Positions 37,485-48,366 of a stretch of DNA of 64,000 bases are shown in pieces (positions within the stretch are counted from its first letter, which is position 1; every line of letters starts with the position of its first letter). The notes beneath the pieces were generated by a model. That model saw nothing but the letters and a program-made list of their open reading frames with translations, did no database searches and had not been told where the DNA came from. The translations under genes and the position numbers were made by a program. Source of the DNA: Symbiodinium sp. CCMP2592. Lineage: Eukaryota; Sar; Dinophyceae; Suessiales; Symbiodiniaceae. Location of the stretch: positions 1-64,000 of the forward strand of contig CAJNDT010006153.1 in assembly GCA_905221615.1 (NCBI GenBank), read 5' to 3'.

Positions 37485-38282
37485 CTAAACCGAGATGCTG
37501 TGGCGTGTGCTGGCCTCAGACGCAATGAACTTGGCGACGTCCTGGAGAGCCATGTGATCTAAAAGCCCGTTGGCAGCTCCGGAAAGATGTTGAATTATGG
37601 CAGTGCGGCGGCGAAGGCATTTTCGCCACGCATACCAACCGCACTGCGTTGGTGAAAACCCGGCCCGGGCCCAAAACTCGGCGGCCGACTTGTCGAAAGG
37701 TGTTAGTGCCAAGAAGGCGGCCCCAATTTTATGGGCCACGGCGTGAAACAAAACCGCGGTGCCACACCTCGGCGCTCGAGGCAGCCGAGGGCGCACACCC
37801 ACAATCCGTGAGGGGCACGCTTATACTGATACGTGCCACCTCCAACAACCACCACTCACCAGCTTTCATAGCCACTGCAATCTCACCGGGCTCGACGTCT
37901 ACCCCATCCTCGGGGTTCCCACCGAAGCGGCGGATGCAAATTTCTACACCGCGCAGCACCGCTGTCGCCACCATATTCCGCAAGACCACAGATCCGTCGC
38001 CAAGAATGGCAGCAACAGCGTGCCCAAACGCTTGGATCGCCTGCACGTTCTTCAGCTGACCCTGCAAAAATTGCTGTCGTCCTCGTCCTCTTCACCCCAG
38101 GTCACCACGGATCCGTCGCTAAGGATGGCAGCAAACGCAGAGTCACAGGACTGGATCTGCTGCACGTTCTTCAGCTGACCCTGCACAGCACAGCTGTCAC
38201 CACCAAGGCTAGCATCACCCTAGGTTTCAACGGCGCGATCGCCGACAATGGCAGCAACAGTACATTCAGAAGTTTGAACATT
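37485..38282 (-). pseudogene. RCC1/HERC2-like repeat protein, broken
   Basis: Minus-strand repeats follow the dinoflagellate RCC1-like consensus (QLKNVQ-IQ...AFAAIL-DGSVVTWG). Unit 1 from 38282 has TVAAIVGDRAVET then an in-frame TAG (38220-38222) where Trp is expected. Unit 2 reads QLKNVQQIQSCDSAFAAILS and then DGSVVTWG. Unit 3, shifted in frame near 38070, reads QLKNVQAIQAFGHAVAAILG. Downstream a frame to 37485 reads FLALTPFDKSAAEFWARAGF, perhaps the rest of the same gene or a separate acetyltransferase-like piece. Such seven-bladed repeat proteins usually bind proteins or chromatin. The stop and frameshift mark it as a pseudogene. Confidence 0.65.
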
Positions 38283-38539
38283 CGCTCGGCTTATGTGCAA
38301 GAAGCCCGAAACGCAAACATGATCCCCCAACCGTTACACGCTCGCACATGCAAATTGTCGGAACTCCTCCTCAAAAGCTAGAAACCCGCCCTGAGCCAGA
38401 GTTGTCCTGTAAGGACAGTAACCGGGCCAAATACCTCTAGCCCTAAACCCTAAACCCTAAACCGTCTTATAGCACTCTGAGAATAGAAGGAATCCTTTAA
38501 AGAAAGTGCTTCGACCGCTGCATCTACTTTCTCAACCCT

Positions 38540-38640
38540 AAGGCTCCATGTACCCATATAGTATATACTAGGCCTTAAAGTACCTATATAGGGACTACTT
38601 TGGGGCTTAAGTATCTACTATAGAGGTACATGGAGCCTTT
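38540..38640. mobile_element. Palindromic family M, copy 1
   Basis: AAGGCTCCATGTACC pairs with GGTACATGGAGCCTTT. Confidence 0.7.
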
Positions 38641-38708
38641 GGGCAAGCGATCTTCGAACCAGGACGACCAGGATTTTCGGATTTGACCTTGGAGGCTAAG
38701 GGGCACTA

Positions 38709-38823
38709 CAGTAGAAGCCCAAAAGTTGGAAACCTCATAGCCTCGATCCTTAAGAGCAATTTATTGGGAATCCCAGCACTATTTGGCCTTAATTCGGTTT
38801 CCAGCTTTATGGGGTTTACTGTA
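38709..38823. mobile_element. Palindromic family F2, copy 4
   Basis: CAGTAGAAGCCCAAAAGTTGG pairs with CAGCTTTATGGGGTTTACTG. Confidence 0.7.
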
Positions 38824-39510
38824 AAGGCCTCACCCCTTCAGTATAAACCTCATGCAACATCACCAAAACATTTGCAACTTGTAACCACACAAACAGGACT
38901 ACGCAACCTTTTATGAGACCTTGTGACGATCCTTCTACAACCACTTCTCTTACACCCTCTAAACACCGTGAAATCTTTAGAGCCTAAACCTTCTACCCTA
39001 ACTCACTTAAACAAACCCTCAAACCGTTGAGTTTGAAGCCAGAACCACTTGTAAACTCTTCTAAAATCCCCGAAACCACCACTTGCAAAACCCATCTATC
39101 CCTTTACACTTAAGTCAGGGCCCAAAAGCTCCAACAACCCGAAACCCTGATGCCGAAGCCCCTAAACTTAAATCCTCAACCCCAAAGCCTAAACCCCAAA
39201 AATGCACCAAAAAGCTCCAACCCTAAACCCCTAACCCGAAGAACAAACTCCAAACCTTCCCAAAACCCTAAACCCCAAACCCTAGCCCAAAACCCTGAAC
39301 AAAAATCTCCAAACCACAACCCCAAAAACCCCAAACTTTCCCTAAACCCTAAACCCCTTACACGGACTCCAAAGCACAGCCCAAGGCGCAGGTCAGCCCC
39401 TTTGGCCCGTCCCGCATCCGCAGGCCCCGGACACCGAGCCGCGGAAGATCCTTCCAAGGGGGTCTAAAAGGGAGAAGCGGCGTTTAGGGTTCTTGTTTTA
39501 AACTACCCTA
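38824..39510. other. C-rich, telomere-like stretch, no gene
   Basis: CCCTAAA and CCCCAAA words dominate 39140-39360. 39370-39470 is GC-rich and non-repetitive, without an identifiable frame. Confidence 0.4.
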
Positions 39511-39590
39511 AGGCCCCAAAGTAGTTCCTATTTGGGGTTCATATATAGAATCCTATTAGGTATTCTGAAAAAGGAACTACTTTGGGGCCT
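39511..39590. mobile_element. Palindromic element near family M
   Basis: AGGCCCCAAAGTAGTTCCT pairs with AGGAACTACTTTGGGGCCT, essentially perfect. Confidence 0.75.
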
Positions 39591-39740
39591 ATGTGTATGT
39601 TGACGGTTCAGAGTTTAGGGTTTGGGGTTTGTAGGGGTTTAGGCTTTGAGGTCTAGTTCGGGCTTAAAAAGCTTTTAAGTCTAGGGGTTGGGTTGATTAG
39701 GGTTTAGCTCTTTGGTTTAGGGTCTGGCTTTGGGGTTTAG

Positions 39741-39842
39741 GGCCTCAAAAGGTGGGATGAAGGTAGGTGGGATTAAGGATCCTTTATATAAGGACTCTTA
39801 TTTGGGAATATCCCACCTACCTTCATCCCACCTTTTGAGGCC
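39741..39842. mobile_element. Palindromic element P with perfect 32-bp arms
   Basis: GGCCTCAAAAGGTGGGATGA starts the left arm and its exact reverse complement ends the right arm, without mismatch over 32 bp; likely a young insertion. Confidence 0.85.
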
Positions 39843-39972
39843 TCCGAAGGGTTCAGGATGGAGGAGAGGGGGGGGTATCCGGACGTCGGGAAGTTGTTTC
39901 TTGCTTCTGTTACGGGGCTTGGGGGGTCTAGAGGTTCGACTGAAGGGTTGAACAGCAGGAAAAAGGGGCTCC

Positions 39973-40071
39973 TACGGTTGATGGTATAAATCCTGCATTA
40001 CTGACCCTAAACTATAGGAATTATGGCGTATTCCTTATTATGGGTAATGCAGGATTTCGATCATCAACCGT
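39973..40071. mobile_element. Palindromic family H, copy 1
   Basis: TACGGTTGATGGTATAAATCC pairs with GGATTTCGATCATCAACCGT. Confidence 0.75.
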
Positions 40072-40208
40072 GCCAAGTATCCTTTAGTAGCATAGGGTCC
40101 CAAGTTCGACCTCGATTTGAGTCTTGGGTGGATTTGTGGTGGATTGGCCAATCTTGCGTTCAGGCTCAAAGGATTTCAAACATTTGTAAAGTTGAGTGAA
40201 AGCCTACT

Positions 40209-40318
40209 TGTTGAGTATCTTTGGAAGCTAAACGTTAACCTTTCGGAGTATGTTGGGATTATGTAGCATAGGGGTGATAATACCCCAAAAAGGTTAAAGG
40301 CTACCTACTCTACTGACA
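40209..40318. mobile_element. Palindromic family L, copy 2
   Basis: AACGTTAACCTTTCGG and CCCCAAAAAGGTTAAAGGC are inverted; TACCTACTCTACTG ends it as in the other copies. Confidence 0.6.
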
Positions 40319-40782
40319 GGATTCATGGGATATTGGAATCTCTTTGAACGCCCAAGCGCACTACCAAGGAACACCACATGACGGAACCAACCCGCACATG
40401 CCCTAAACCGTAAGGCCCTAAACCTGAATAGCCGAAACTAAACCCGAAGCCTTGCATACCAGGTTTTCGGGTTTAGGGATCCTAAACCCTCATACCCCGT
40501 AGAGCCCCCTGGAGGATGTGCCGGGTTCGGGGTTACTCCACTCCGACAGGTAAGCAACCAGGACCCCCCAAAGGCCCTCTAATGGGTACTTTGGGCTCAA
40601 TAGAGGTTGGTGGGGGAGTCATCCATAGCGGTGGGGGAGTCATCCATAGCCCGAAACAAGATGGGAAAACAACAAAAGAGCACCAAAGAGCTGTCAAGTT
40701 TGAGTCTCGCGATCTTACGCGATCTTACCTCAAGCCTAGACCCTAAATCCGAACCCCTAAACCCTAAAACCTAAGCCCTAAA
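40319..40782. other. Unassigned stretch
   Basis: The 18-bp phrase GGTGGGGGAGTCATCCATAG occurs twice in tandem (40609, 40631). Telomere-like words follow at 40740-40790. No gene. Confidence 0.45.
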
Positions 40783-40892
40783 CTTAGTTGCTGAGTTCAT
40801 AAGCCCCCCAAAAAGTGTACACTTCTGGTTTTATAGTGGGTGAGAATGTCCCAAAAACTGTACGTAAAGCGTATCCACTCAGCTACTCAGTA
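40783..40892. mobile_element. Palindromic family T, copy 1
   Basis: CTTAGTTGCTGAGTTCATAAG at the left; the right reads CACTCAGCTACTCAGTAA. The centre AAAAAGTGTACAC is shared with the 49-kb copy. Confidence 0.55.
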
Positions 40893-41011
40893 AACCTTCA
40901 ACCTCTAAACCGCCCAGGCCGAGACTTGAAACTTCATCAGCGTACTTTCGGGACCAACAACAGGCGATACACGGAGGGGTGGCCTTGTCAAAATTGGGAT
41001 CCCTTAAGGGT

Positions 41012-41160
41012 TTAGGGTTTAGGGTTCCTTTAAAGGGGTCTATATAAGGGGTTCCTTAAAGGGGTCTATAGTAGGGTTTCGGGGTTTAGGGTGGTTGTCA
41101 AAATTAGGTGCCGTCTTGTAACAGGGACCCAAAAAGGGACCCCAATTTTGACAACCACCC
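41012..41160. mobile_element. Palindromic family E, copy 4, with AGACCCC module
   Basis: E proper is 41089-41160 (GGTGGTTGTCAAAATTAGG / CAATTTTGACAACCACCC). The preceding 41012-41088 is the reverse complement of the module that follows E at 16.8 and 61.1 kb. Confidence 0.7.
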
Positions 41161-41485
41161 ACATGGAGTCAGAACTTTCCTTCTTACCTCAACATCCCCC
41201 TTGTAGTACGGGAGCTTAGGATTTCGAAAAAAACAGCTCTTCGGCCCCTCACCGGCCCAAACCGAGGCTCACTCATGTCAACGCACATACCCTACTATAG
41301 ATCCTAAACCCTGAACCCTCTATGCCAAATAGTGAAGCCCAAACCCCTCAATCCTAGCCTAAACCCTCATAGCTAGAATTTTCATAGTACCGAAAGCTGT
41401 TTAGAGCGCTTGTAGCAAACTTCTAGAACTCTTAACCCATCCCCAATCTTGTACGCTAAACTGAACCTCTTCACAACTTTCCAAG
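41161..41485. other. No gene, diverged C-strand words
   Basis: Scattered CCCTAAACC words near 41300-41370; otherwise nothing seen. Confidence 0.35.
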
Positions 41486-41585
41486 AGGGTCCATATATAC
41501 TACTATTATGGAATGAGGTCCCCAAAACCATAATGAGGATGGTCTTTTGGGACCTATTTCCATAATGGTCCTGTATACGGCCCTA
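41486..41585. mobile_element. Palindromic element O
   Basis: AGGGTCCATATATACTACTA and ATTATGGAATGAGGTCC pair with GGACCTATTTCCATAAT and TGTATACGGCCCT. Confidence 0.6.
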
Positions 41586-42387
41586 AACACCTCTAAACGG
41601 ACCCGCTGGGTTTCAACAGGCAGGAAGCCTCCAGCGCGAACCAGGCGTCACCTCCTCCGGCCGTGCTTCCGTCTCCAAAAGCGTTGCACTGGAGCCACCT
41701 TGAGGGTTTGGACTGTTTAGGGGTTAGGCTGCTTTTTTTGAGAGCCCTTTTCCTTGTCTGTGGTTTAAGCTGTTTAGGGTTTAGGCTTTAGGGTCTAGCG
41801 TTTGGGCGTTGACGGCTTTGGGCTGTTAGCGATTCGGGTTGGTAGGGTTCGAGGTTCTAAACCAAACAGAACGCGGTTCGCTCTTCCCTCTCTACATCTC
41901 TCTCTCTCTCTCTCTCCCTCTCTCTCTCGTTCTCGCTCTATCTCCTCCACTCTGTTGTGTTCTTATATGTACGAACGAGTAGACGAGATGTACATCCAGC
42001 AACATACGGGGTTCCAAACCCTCCTTTAGACATCCCGAATACATCCCTTTAAAGGGAGCCTCAAGGATCCCTTATACCCAGAGACTCCACCATCTCTCAA
42101 TCGAAACATATACCTGAAATTCTAGTAGGATCCCTACTGTGGTTTAAGGTTTCTTCCTTAATTAAAGGAGCCCTCAAGGGCCCCTCAAAGGATCCTTTGA
42201 AGGACCCCTTAAAAAGACCCCCTAAAAGGAGCCTCGAGGAACCCTTATACCCAGAAACTTCACTATCCCAGAAAAAAAAGCAGATACCTTAAACTATAGT
42301 AGGATCTCGAATATGATTTGGGCCTGATTTAGGGCAACTACAGGAGCCCTCAAGCCCTCCAGGAACCCTTATACAGATTCCTCGTAG
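41586..42387. other. Unassigned stretch with a (CT)n microsatellite
   Basis: (CT)n lies at 41897-41934. 42040-42260 holds CCTTTAAAGGAGCC-type repeat words. No gene. Confidence 0.4.
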
Positions 42388-42486
42388 GGGGATGTAGGGG
42401 GGAGGGGGGTAGGGGATTACACTTCCCTAAATAAGCCTTTCAGGTCCTTATTATGGGCATTAAGGCCCCCTACCCCCCTCCCCACC
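42388..42486. mobile_element. Palindromic family S, copy 1
   Basis: GGGGGGAGGGGGGTAGGGG pairs with CCCCCTACCCCCCTCCCC. Confidence 0.7.
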
Positions 42487-42800
42487 CTAACCCTAAACCC
42501 TGCAGCCCTAAACCCTGAAACCCTAAAACCCTAAAGCCCTAAAGCCCTAAACCCTACAACCCTAAAATCCTAGAACGCTAAAGCCCTAAAACCCCTAAAG
42601 CCCTAGAACCCTAAAATCCTAGAACCCTAAAGCCCTAAAACCCCTAAAGCCCTAGAACCCTAAGATCCTAAAACCCTAAAACCCCTAAAGCCCTAGAACC
42701 CTAAAATCCTAAAACCCTAAAGCCCTAAAGCCCTAAAACCCCTAAAGCCCTAGAACCCTAAAATCCTAAAACCCTAAAGCCCTAAAACCCTGAAGCCCAA
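42480..42800. repeat. Dense CCCTAAAG telomere-like array
   Basis: CCCTAAAGCCCTAAAACC units are interspersed with AATCCTAGAACC; one of the densest arrays in the window. Confidence 0.8.
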
Positions 42801-42881
42801 TTGCCCGAAGAGGAGAGGCCCAGCAGGGATATCTGAAAGGAACCCCTGAACCTCCAAGGATGCCCTACTTATAAGTACCCT

Positions 42882-43003
42882 ACGTGGAGGGGCAGGGGAC
42901 TTAGTAAGTAGGTTATAAGTAGGGTTTTGATTGGGGTAACTCCATTTAGGGCACTTATAACTCTACTTATAACCTACTTACAAAGTCCCCTGCCCTTCCA
43001 AGT
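42882..43003. mobile_element. Palindromic MITE family D, copy 3
   Basis: ACGTGGAGGGGCAGGGGACT pairs with AGTCCCCTGCCCTTCCAAGT. Confidence 0.75.
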
Positions 43004-43565
43004 AAACCCTAATCCCTAAACCCTATCGCCCTATAGCTCCCGTTAAAGGAACCCTTATAGCTACTTGGAAGAGCAATTATCCAATACTTTATAAAGTCTT
43101 ACCGAAGAGGCTAAACCCAAATAAACCCAAAAGGTCCTGCATACATAACCCTATGGATCCCTTTAAAAGAGCCCTTATAGCTACCCCTGAACCTCCAAGT
43201 ATGCCGGGGAGCCTCGCCCGGCTCTCGGCGCACTTCGCATCGATGCAGGTCTGGAGGAACTTCTCCTCTTAAAAACAATATACCTAGGGGCTTTCAGGTT
43301 GAGGGCTTAGGGTTTGCGTTTGGGGTTAGGGGTTTGGGGTTTGGGGTTTAGGGGATACTACAAAGGATACTTTAAGGGTACTAAACAGCCATGCACCTAG
43401 GGGCCTGAAGGATTGCCTTATAGGCTTCCGAGGGTTCCTTTAAAGGGGTCTATATGGTGTAATAGAAGGGGTAGTGTAAGGGCACTATACTGTAGCGGCT
43501 TGAATAATCAGAACAGGAGTCCTTTAAGGGTTCCTTAAAGGTTTTTTATAAGGGATCTATAATAC
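43004..43565. other. Repeat debris, no gene
   Basis: G-strand telomere-like words at 43295-43370 and many CCTTTAAAGG words; nothing coding. Confidence 0.4.
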
Positions 43566-43679
43566 AGTAGAAGCCAGAAAGTTGGAACATCATTATCCTC
43601 ATGCCCTTAAGGTAAATTAAAGGAAATACCAGCACTAATCGTCCTAAACCCATGTTCCAACTTTCTGGGGTTCACTATA
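43566..43679. mobile_element. Palindromic family F2, copy 5
   Basis: AGTAGAAGCCAGAAAGTTGG pairs with CCAACTTTCTGGGGTTCACT. Confidence 0.75.
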
Positions 43680-43784
43680 GGGTCTATGGTATGGGGGCCT
43701 GAATAGTTACCAATAGGGCTACTTTAAAGGATTCCTTAAAGGGATGCAGTGCTCCAAGGGCTCTCTAGGGTTACTATAATACGG

Positions 43785-43893
43785 GGGGGGCCTTTGTGAT
43801 TACCTATACTATTTTGGGGGGTTTCCTTGTCATAATTACAGCATAATGGGCCCCCAAACCTTGTTCTAATCATTAAGGCTCCTATGCTAACTG
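43785..43893. mobile_element. Palindromic family N, copy 5
   Basis: GGGGGGCCTTTGTGATTACC at the left, TTCTAATCATTAAGGCTCCTA at the right. Confidence 0.6.
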
Positions 43894-44728
43894 AAATTAG
43901 GGGAATTGGGGTTTGGAGTTTAGGGCCTCAATATGAGAAACTTTTCTTTTTACAAGCAATGGGTTAAGGGCTCATGTAGGATAGGGCGTAAGTTCCTCCG
44001 TTGACGCAGCAATTCAGGGTTTTAGGGTTCAGGGCTTAGTATAGGGTAGGGCTTAATACAGGGGTCGTAATGATTGTATACGAAAAACTATACTCATGTC
44101 TGAAGAAAACTGTTGGTACGAATCCCGTCCCCGGCGTTTGGGGTGTCAGGCTTTCGGGTACAAACAACCACATCATAACATGTCTTGAGTAAGACGAGTA
44201 GAGGTTTCAGTCTTGGATCCCTGAGCATTTGCGGCTGTCGCCTAATCAGTCTAATCTCAGTTGCGGCCTCCATGGTCATCTTCTGCAAGATCTCCTGGAT
44301 TTTGCCCTCATCGCTTTCCGGGTATCCTGCTACGGAAAGACTGCTCGCGAGTTCGGGTTGGGCGTAATGTAGCGGACTTGACAGCGAGAGTAGGTTGTCT
44401 GGGGGCGTGTTATAGTATAACAGTACCGTATAACTATGTAAGGAACCATATGTAAATGCTGATACTGTTAATCTTATATTCGTGAGAGAGTCCAGAAAGT
44501 GGCGGCAAGTAAAGCCTTGCGCAGATACTGCTGCAGCCAATTCCAACGCCAAGGCCTATACATCTTTCAGCTCGGTAACCGCAAAATCTGGAGCAACCCC
44601 CGACGACATAACAAGGACACCCTGAAACCCTAAGCCCTAAGATTCTGCCCGGGGCTGCTGTCGCACCTAGACTCAGCGAACTTCCAAGATGACATGGGTT
44701 TGGGGTTTAAAGCTGTCTGGTGCTAGTG
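43894..44728. other. Unassigned stretch with an open minus frame
   Basis: A minus-strand frame at 44552-44094 starts at a TTG, not an ATG, and reads CRHFLDSLTNI and MEAATEIRLIRRQPQMLRD in repeat-free sequence. It could be an exon fragment. No family recognised. Confidence 0.3.
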
Positions 44729-44935
44729 GGGAATGGGGGAATGGATCCCTATAGTTGTCCCTATACAATCTCCAATAGTCACATGCCGTTATCAGTATTG
44801 TTGGAATGAGTGGTATTATTAGTAATAGTAATATTGGCAGTGGCAGTATTAATATTAAATATTGATTAGTATTATTGGTGATATTGGGAGAACTAACATT
44901 CAATAGTAGTCCCCATTAACCCAGTCCCCCATTCC
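44729..44935. mobile_element. Long palindromic element related to family U, with a TATTA-rich centre
   Basis: Ends GGGGAATGGGGGAATGG and CCAGTCCCCCATTCCC; the centre is dominated by ATTATTAGTAATAGTAATAT-type repeats. Confidence 0.55.
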
Positions 44936-44987
44936 CGACGAAGAACCAAACAGGACGTTTCGGGCTTCGGGTCCTGACGAGTTCTAG

Positions 44988-45095
44988 GTTCCTGAGTAGC
45001 CCCTTTATAGTAAGAGTACCCTTTTTCCTCGCATTCGGTTGTAAAAAGGGGACCCACCAAAAAAGGGGCAAATGGTTACTTCTCAGGAACCTAGA
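44988..45095. mobile_element. Palindromic MITE family C, copy 1
   Basis: TAGGTTCCTGAGTAGCCCC is mirrored by TACTTCTCAGGAACCTA, TA at both ends. Confidence 0.75.
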
Positions 45096-45189
45096 CTTGG
45101 TTATGATAAGCAGCTGTATACATAGCAAACACGACCAGCAGGCTTCAGGGCGAAGGTTCGTACCGAGTTGGTCATGATAAGCAGGTGTA

Positions 45190-45305
45190 TACTAGGATAC
45201 CCAGCAACCTAAGAATAAAAAGGCCTCTCTTTTTGGTATTGGGTAACTTTATCAGGAACCTAGGACTACAAAAAGGGAATAAGGGTACTACTGGGCATCC
45301 TAGTA
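45190..45305. mobile_element. Palindromic MITE family B, copy 3
   Basis: TACTAGGAT/ATCCTAGTA with TA on both outer sides; the interior differs from the 12.7-kb copy at only a few bases. Confidence 0.8.
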
Positions 45306-45399
45306 TACAAAAGTCAAGTTAAAACTTCTTCAACCCTCAGCTCAGACAACTATAAACCCTAAACCCTAAACCCTAAACCGTATAGTCTCACGAGTATCT

Positions 45400-45511
45400 A
45401 CAGTAGAAGCCCAAAAGTTGGAAACCCAATAGCCTGAATCCTGAAGAGTTACGTATAAGGAATCCCAGCACTATTTGGCCTTAACCCGGTTTCCAACTGT
45501 ATGGAGTTTAC
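45400..45511. mobile_element. Palindromic family F2, copy 6
   Basis: ACAGTAGAAGCCCAAAAGTTG pairs with CAACTGTATGGAGTTTACT. Confidence 0.7.
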
Positions 45512-45699
45512 TAGACCCATGGCCCATGAACCTCAAAACGTTCTTTTTTTTTTAAAGTGCAATAGCCCTCTTTCGATTCTGCAGAACGATGTCGGAAAAA
45601 CGTTCAACCCTCGGGGAACCTTGACCCCAACATGAAGACCTTGAGCCCGAAACCCGAGAAATCCGAAAGCCCCACAAACCCCTTGTCAAAGCCCTAGTG

Positions 45700-45798
45700 T
45701 AGGAACCTGATTAAGAAACCCTGGGCCTATAACCCCAGAAAAGGAGGATTCATATAAGGAACCCAATAAAGGCCCAAGGTTTCTTAATCAGGTTCCTA
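45700..45798. mobile_element. Palindromic element Q
   Basis: TAGGAACCTGATTAAGAAACC is exactly mirrored by GGTTTCTTAATCAGGTTCCTA. Confidence 0.8.
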
Positions 45799-47807
45799 CA
45801 TTATCGCGCTTATGGAACCTACAAACCCTACATACTTCACCTGGAGAAGTGAACCCACTGCCCAGAGCCCTGAACCCCAAACCCTTGTAAATCCTTCTGA
45901 ACCTTGAAACCCTGAAAGATCCCTATCACCTTAAAAGCCCTTCGAAACCCCTATAACCCTTATAACAGACCCCCATAAACCCTGGACCCTTGAACCCTGA
46001 ACGCTACTGCACCTAAACCCGCAAACCCCGAACCCTAAACCCTTACAAACCCTTATAGACCCTTATCAGCCCGAAACCCCTCAACCATAAACCCTGTTTC
46101 ACCTGGAGCTCTGAACTTTGAACCTCGAACCCAAAACCCTGCATCCTAAACCCCCCTAGACCCTTGAACCCTAACCCCTACTTCACCTGGAGCCGCATGA
46201 GAGCTGGAGAGCAGGGCTGCCAGGACGGCGGAGGCGCCCCGGCTTGGCATGGCGAAGATTTCTCGGGATTCTGGTTTAGGGTGGCTGTTCAAGCTGTACA
46301 ACCTCTAAGGATCCTTTGAAGGAGCCTTTTTGTAAAAAAAACCCTAAAGATCCTTTAAAGGGCCTTAGAAGGGTTCTATGAAGGGTTCTATGAAGGTTAG
46401 TCATTTTAGTAAGGGAGATAACGTTCGGTTTTCAAAGATATAGCTTGTTAAGTTAACTCTTTCAGATTCTGGGCTTTTTCGCTTCTATGAGGGTTGGTTC
46501 GGGAGTTTAGAGTGTCTAGGGGTTCGAAGTTTTTTATGGGTTTTAGAAAGGTTCTACCCGATTCTTTTCGGGGTTCTATGAGGATTAGGGAGGCTGGGCA
46601 CTGTCGAGGTTGGTTCAAGGGCTTGAGTCTGGGGTTTACGGTTCCGGATTTTCGACTTGGCTTCAAGGGTTCGGTGTCCTGGCTGCAGCACAGTTTGCGT
46701 CAGGTTTTAGGGATTGGCCATATCGGTGCAGAGTAATGGGCTCAGGCTTGAGCACAGCAGGCATGCACACACATCGGCTTCCTGAACACCTCAACATTTG
46801 GTAGACACGATGTGGCGAAGTAATAGGAGTCAGTACACATTGGCATCAGATTAAACTCGTGTATGGGAATTGAAATATGAGTGAACAGACGGAAGCTCAA
46901 TGCATCACTGAATCAGCCAGTACGACCTACCTACCTACCTACCTACCTACCGATTCACCGATATGTCAACCTGTCTGCCTGTTTGCCACCTTTACCTACA
47001 TACGCCTGCATGCATGCACCGTTGCTGAGTTGCGATGTCTTCGGCTCTCTTGGTTTCTTTGCCTGCAGATATGCGCAACCGGTATGTAAGTCGCTGCGCG
47101 ACGTGGGTGGGGAGAGGCGAAGTAAGGCGGCAAGAGTGCGGGCTAAAAGCGCAGGGTGCTGCAGGGTGCTAGCTTTTAGGGTTACCTGACCTCCTGCGCA
47201 CACAAGGCCCAAACCCCAAGCAGTTCCAAGTAATTACCTATCCGCAAATCTGAGTTGATGAGCTCGCAGAAAACTGCAGCACGATCCCTGGACGCTTTCT
47301 GCATCGGGCAGGCTTAGCGACGAAAATTGGGTCGGGAAAGCAGGATGGCCTAACTACCGAAGAGGCTGCCCTTGCGGGTGCGCCGTGTCCCTTTCAGGAA
47401 GGCAGCATCCGCAGGAAAATTAGGGTAGCACGATGCTTCCTACTCTCCGAGGTCGAGGCCTTTCGGGCACTCTGGGGTTCGGGGCTGGGCTTCCCGCTAT
47501 CGGGTTTAGGGTAGGCGTTAATCAGAGCTTAGCGGGGGTAGGGTTAAATTGGTACAATTAGGGTTTAGCGTTCAGGGAATCAAGTGTGACTGAGGTTAAC
47601 ATTCAGTTTTAACAGGAGGCAAAGCGGCCCCAGGACAAAAAGTGTAAAAGGACGCTCCCGGCTACACTTCTTAAACATTTTAAGGCTCTGTAAAGCCCTA
47701 AGACCCAAACCCCATACCCTAAACATCTGACCAAAATCTCGCAACCGTTACCGTACCCAACCTTAAATTACCAAAACCTACTTTTTGTACAGCACCGAGC
47801 CCCTGTT
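45799..47807. other. Gene-poor stretch: telomere-like words, then unassigned DNA
   Basis: C-strand words dominate 45840-46190; 46270-46680 is GGTTCTATGAAGG-like and G-rich. (CCTA)n lies at 46924-46951. 46690-47460 is repeat-free with only small frames. No gene identified. Confidence 0.4.
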
Positions 47808-47947
47808 AAGTTCTATATTAAGTTGAGCTTTAGAAGGGGCCCCCCACCCTGTAATAGTGGTAGGAATACTATAGGGCCCTAATATAATCCATATAATCAC
47901 TATTACAGGGTGGGGGCAGCTTCTAAGCTGAGCTATAAGTAGAACTT
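47808..47947. mobile_element. Palindromic MITE family I, copy 1 (extended arms)
   Basis: The inner arms are CACCCTGTAATAGTG and CACTATTACAGGGTG; the outer sequence AAGTTCTAT...GAGCTTTAGAA is mirrored by TTCTAAGCTGAG...AGAACTT. Confidence 0.75.
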
Positions 47948-48248
47948 GCAAAAATCGTAGCTTATGGTCGTTTAACCCTACTTATAATTAACCTAAACCC
48001 TCATCCCTAAACCCTAAACCCTATAGATCCCTTGAAAGGAATGGGTATTGGGGATCTCAGTAACCGCTTGGGTCAGTCGACTCCCGGCTCCTCATCGCTA
48101 GCGATCTCTGCCGTCGGATCCGTCCGAGCCTCCGCAGAAAATGGGCTTCAGATGGGGGTTTAGGGTTTAGGTTCCTTTAAGGGATCTATAAGGGTTACTA
48201 TAAGGGTACCATGGGGGTTCAGGGTGTAGGGATTAGGGTTTAGGGTTT
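47948..48248. other. Repeat debris, no gene
   Basis: The text CCCTACTTATAATTAACC with CTAAACCCTCATCCC closely matches 30440-30500. GGGGTTTAGGTTCCTTTAAG at 48150 matches 32030. Confidence 0.45.
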
Positions 48249-48366
48249 ACTTGGAGGTTCATGGGTTGTTATGAGTTTAAAGTAGGGGGACAAGTAGGTA
48301 GACTATACTGTTAACCCGTATTAGGGGACTGATAACTCTACTTTTCACTACCCATGAACCTCCAAG
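48249..48366. mobile_element. Palindromic MITE family A, copy 5
   Basis: ACTTGGAGGTTCATGGG pairs with CCCATGAACCTCCAAG; the centre is diverged. Confidence 0.75.

Noticed and set aside
46877..47212. Open frames on both strands with Tyr-Leu-Pro-Thr repeats
   Set aside because: The repeats come from the (CCTA)n microsatellite and the rest has no recognisable domain.
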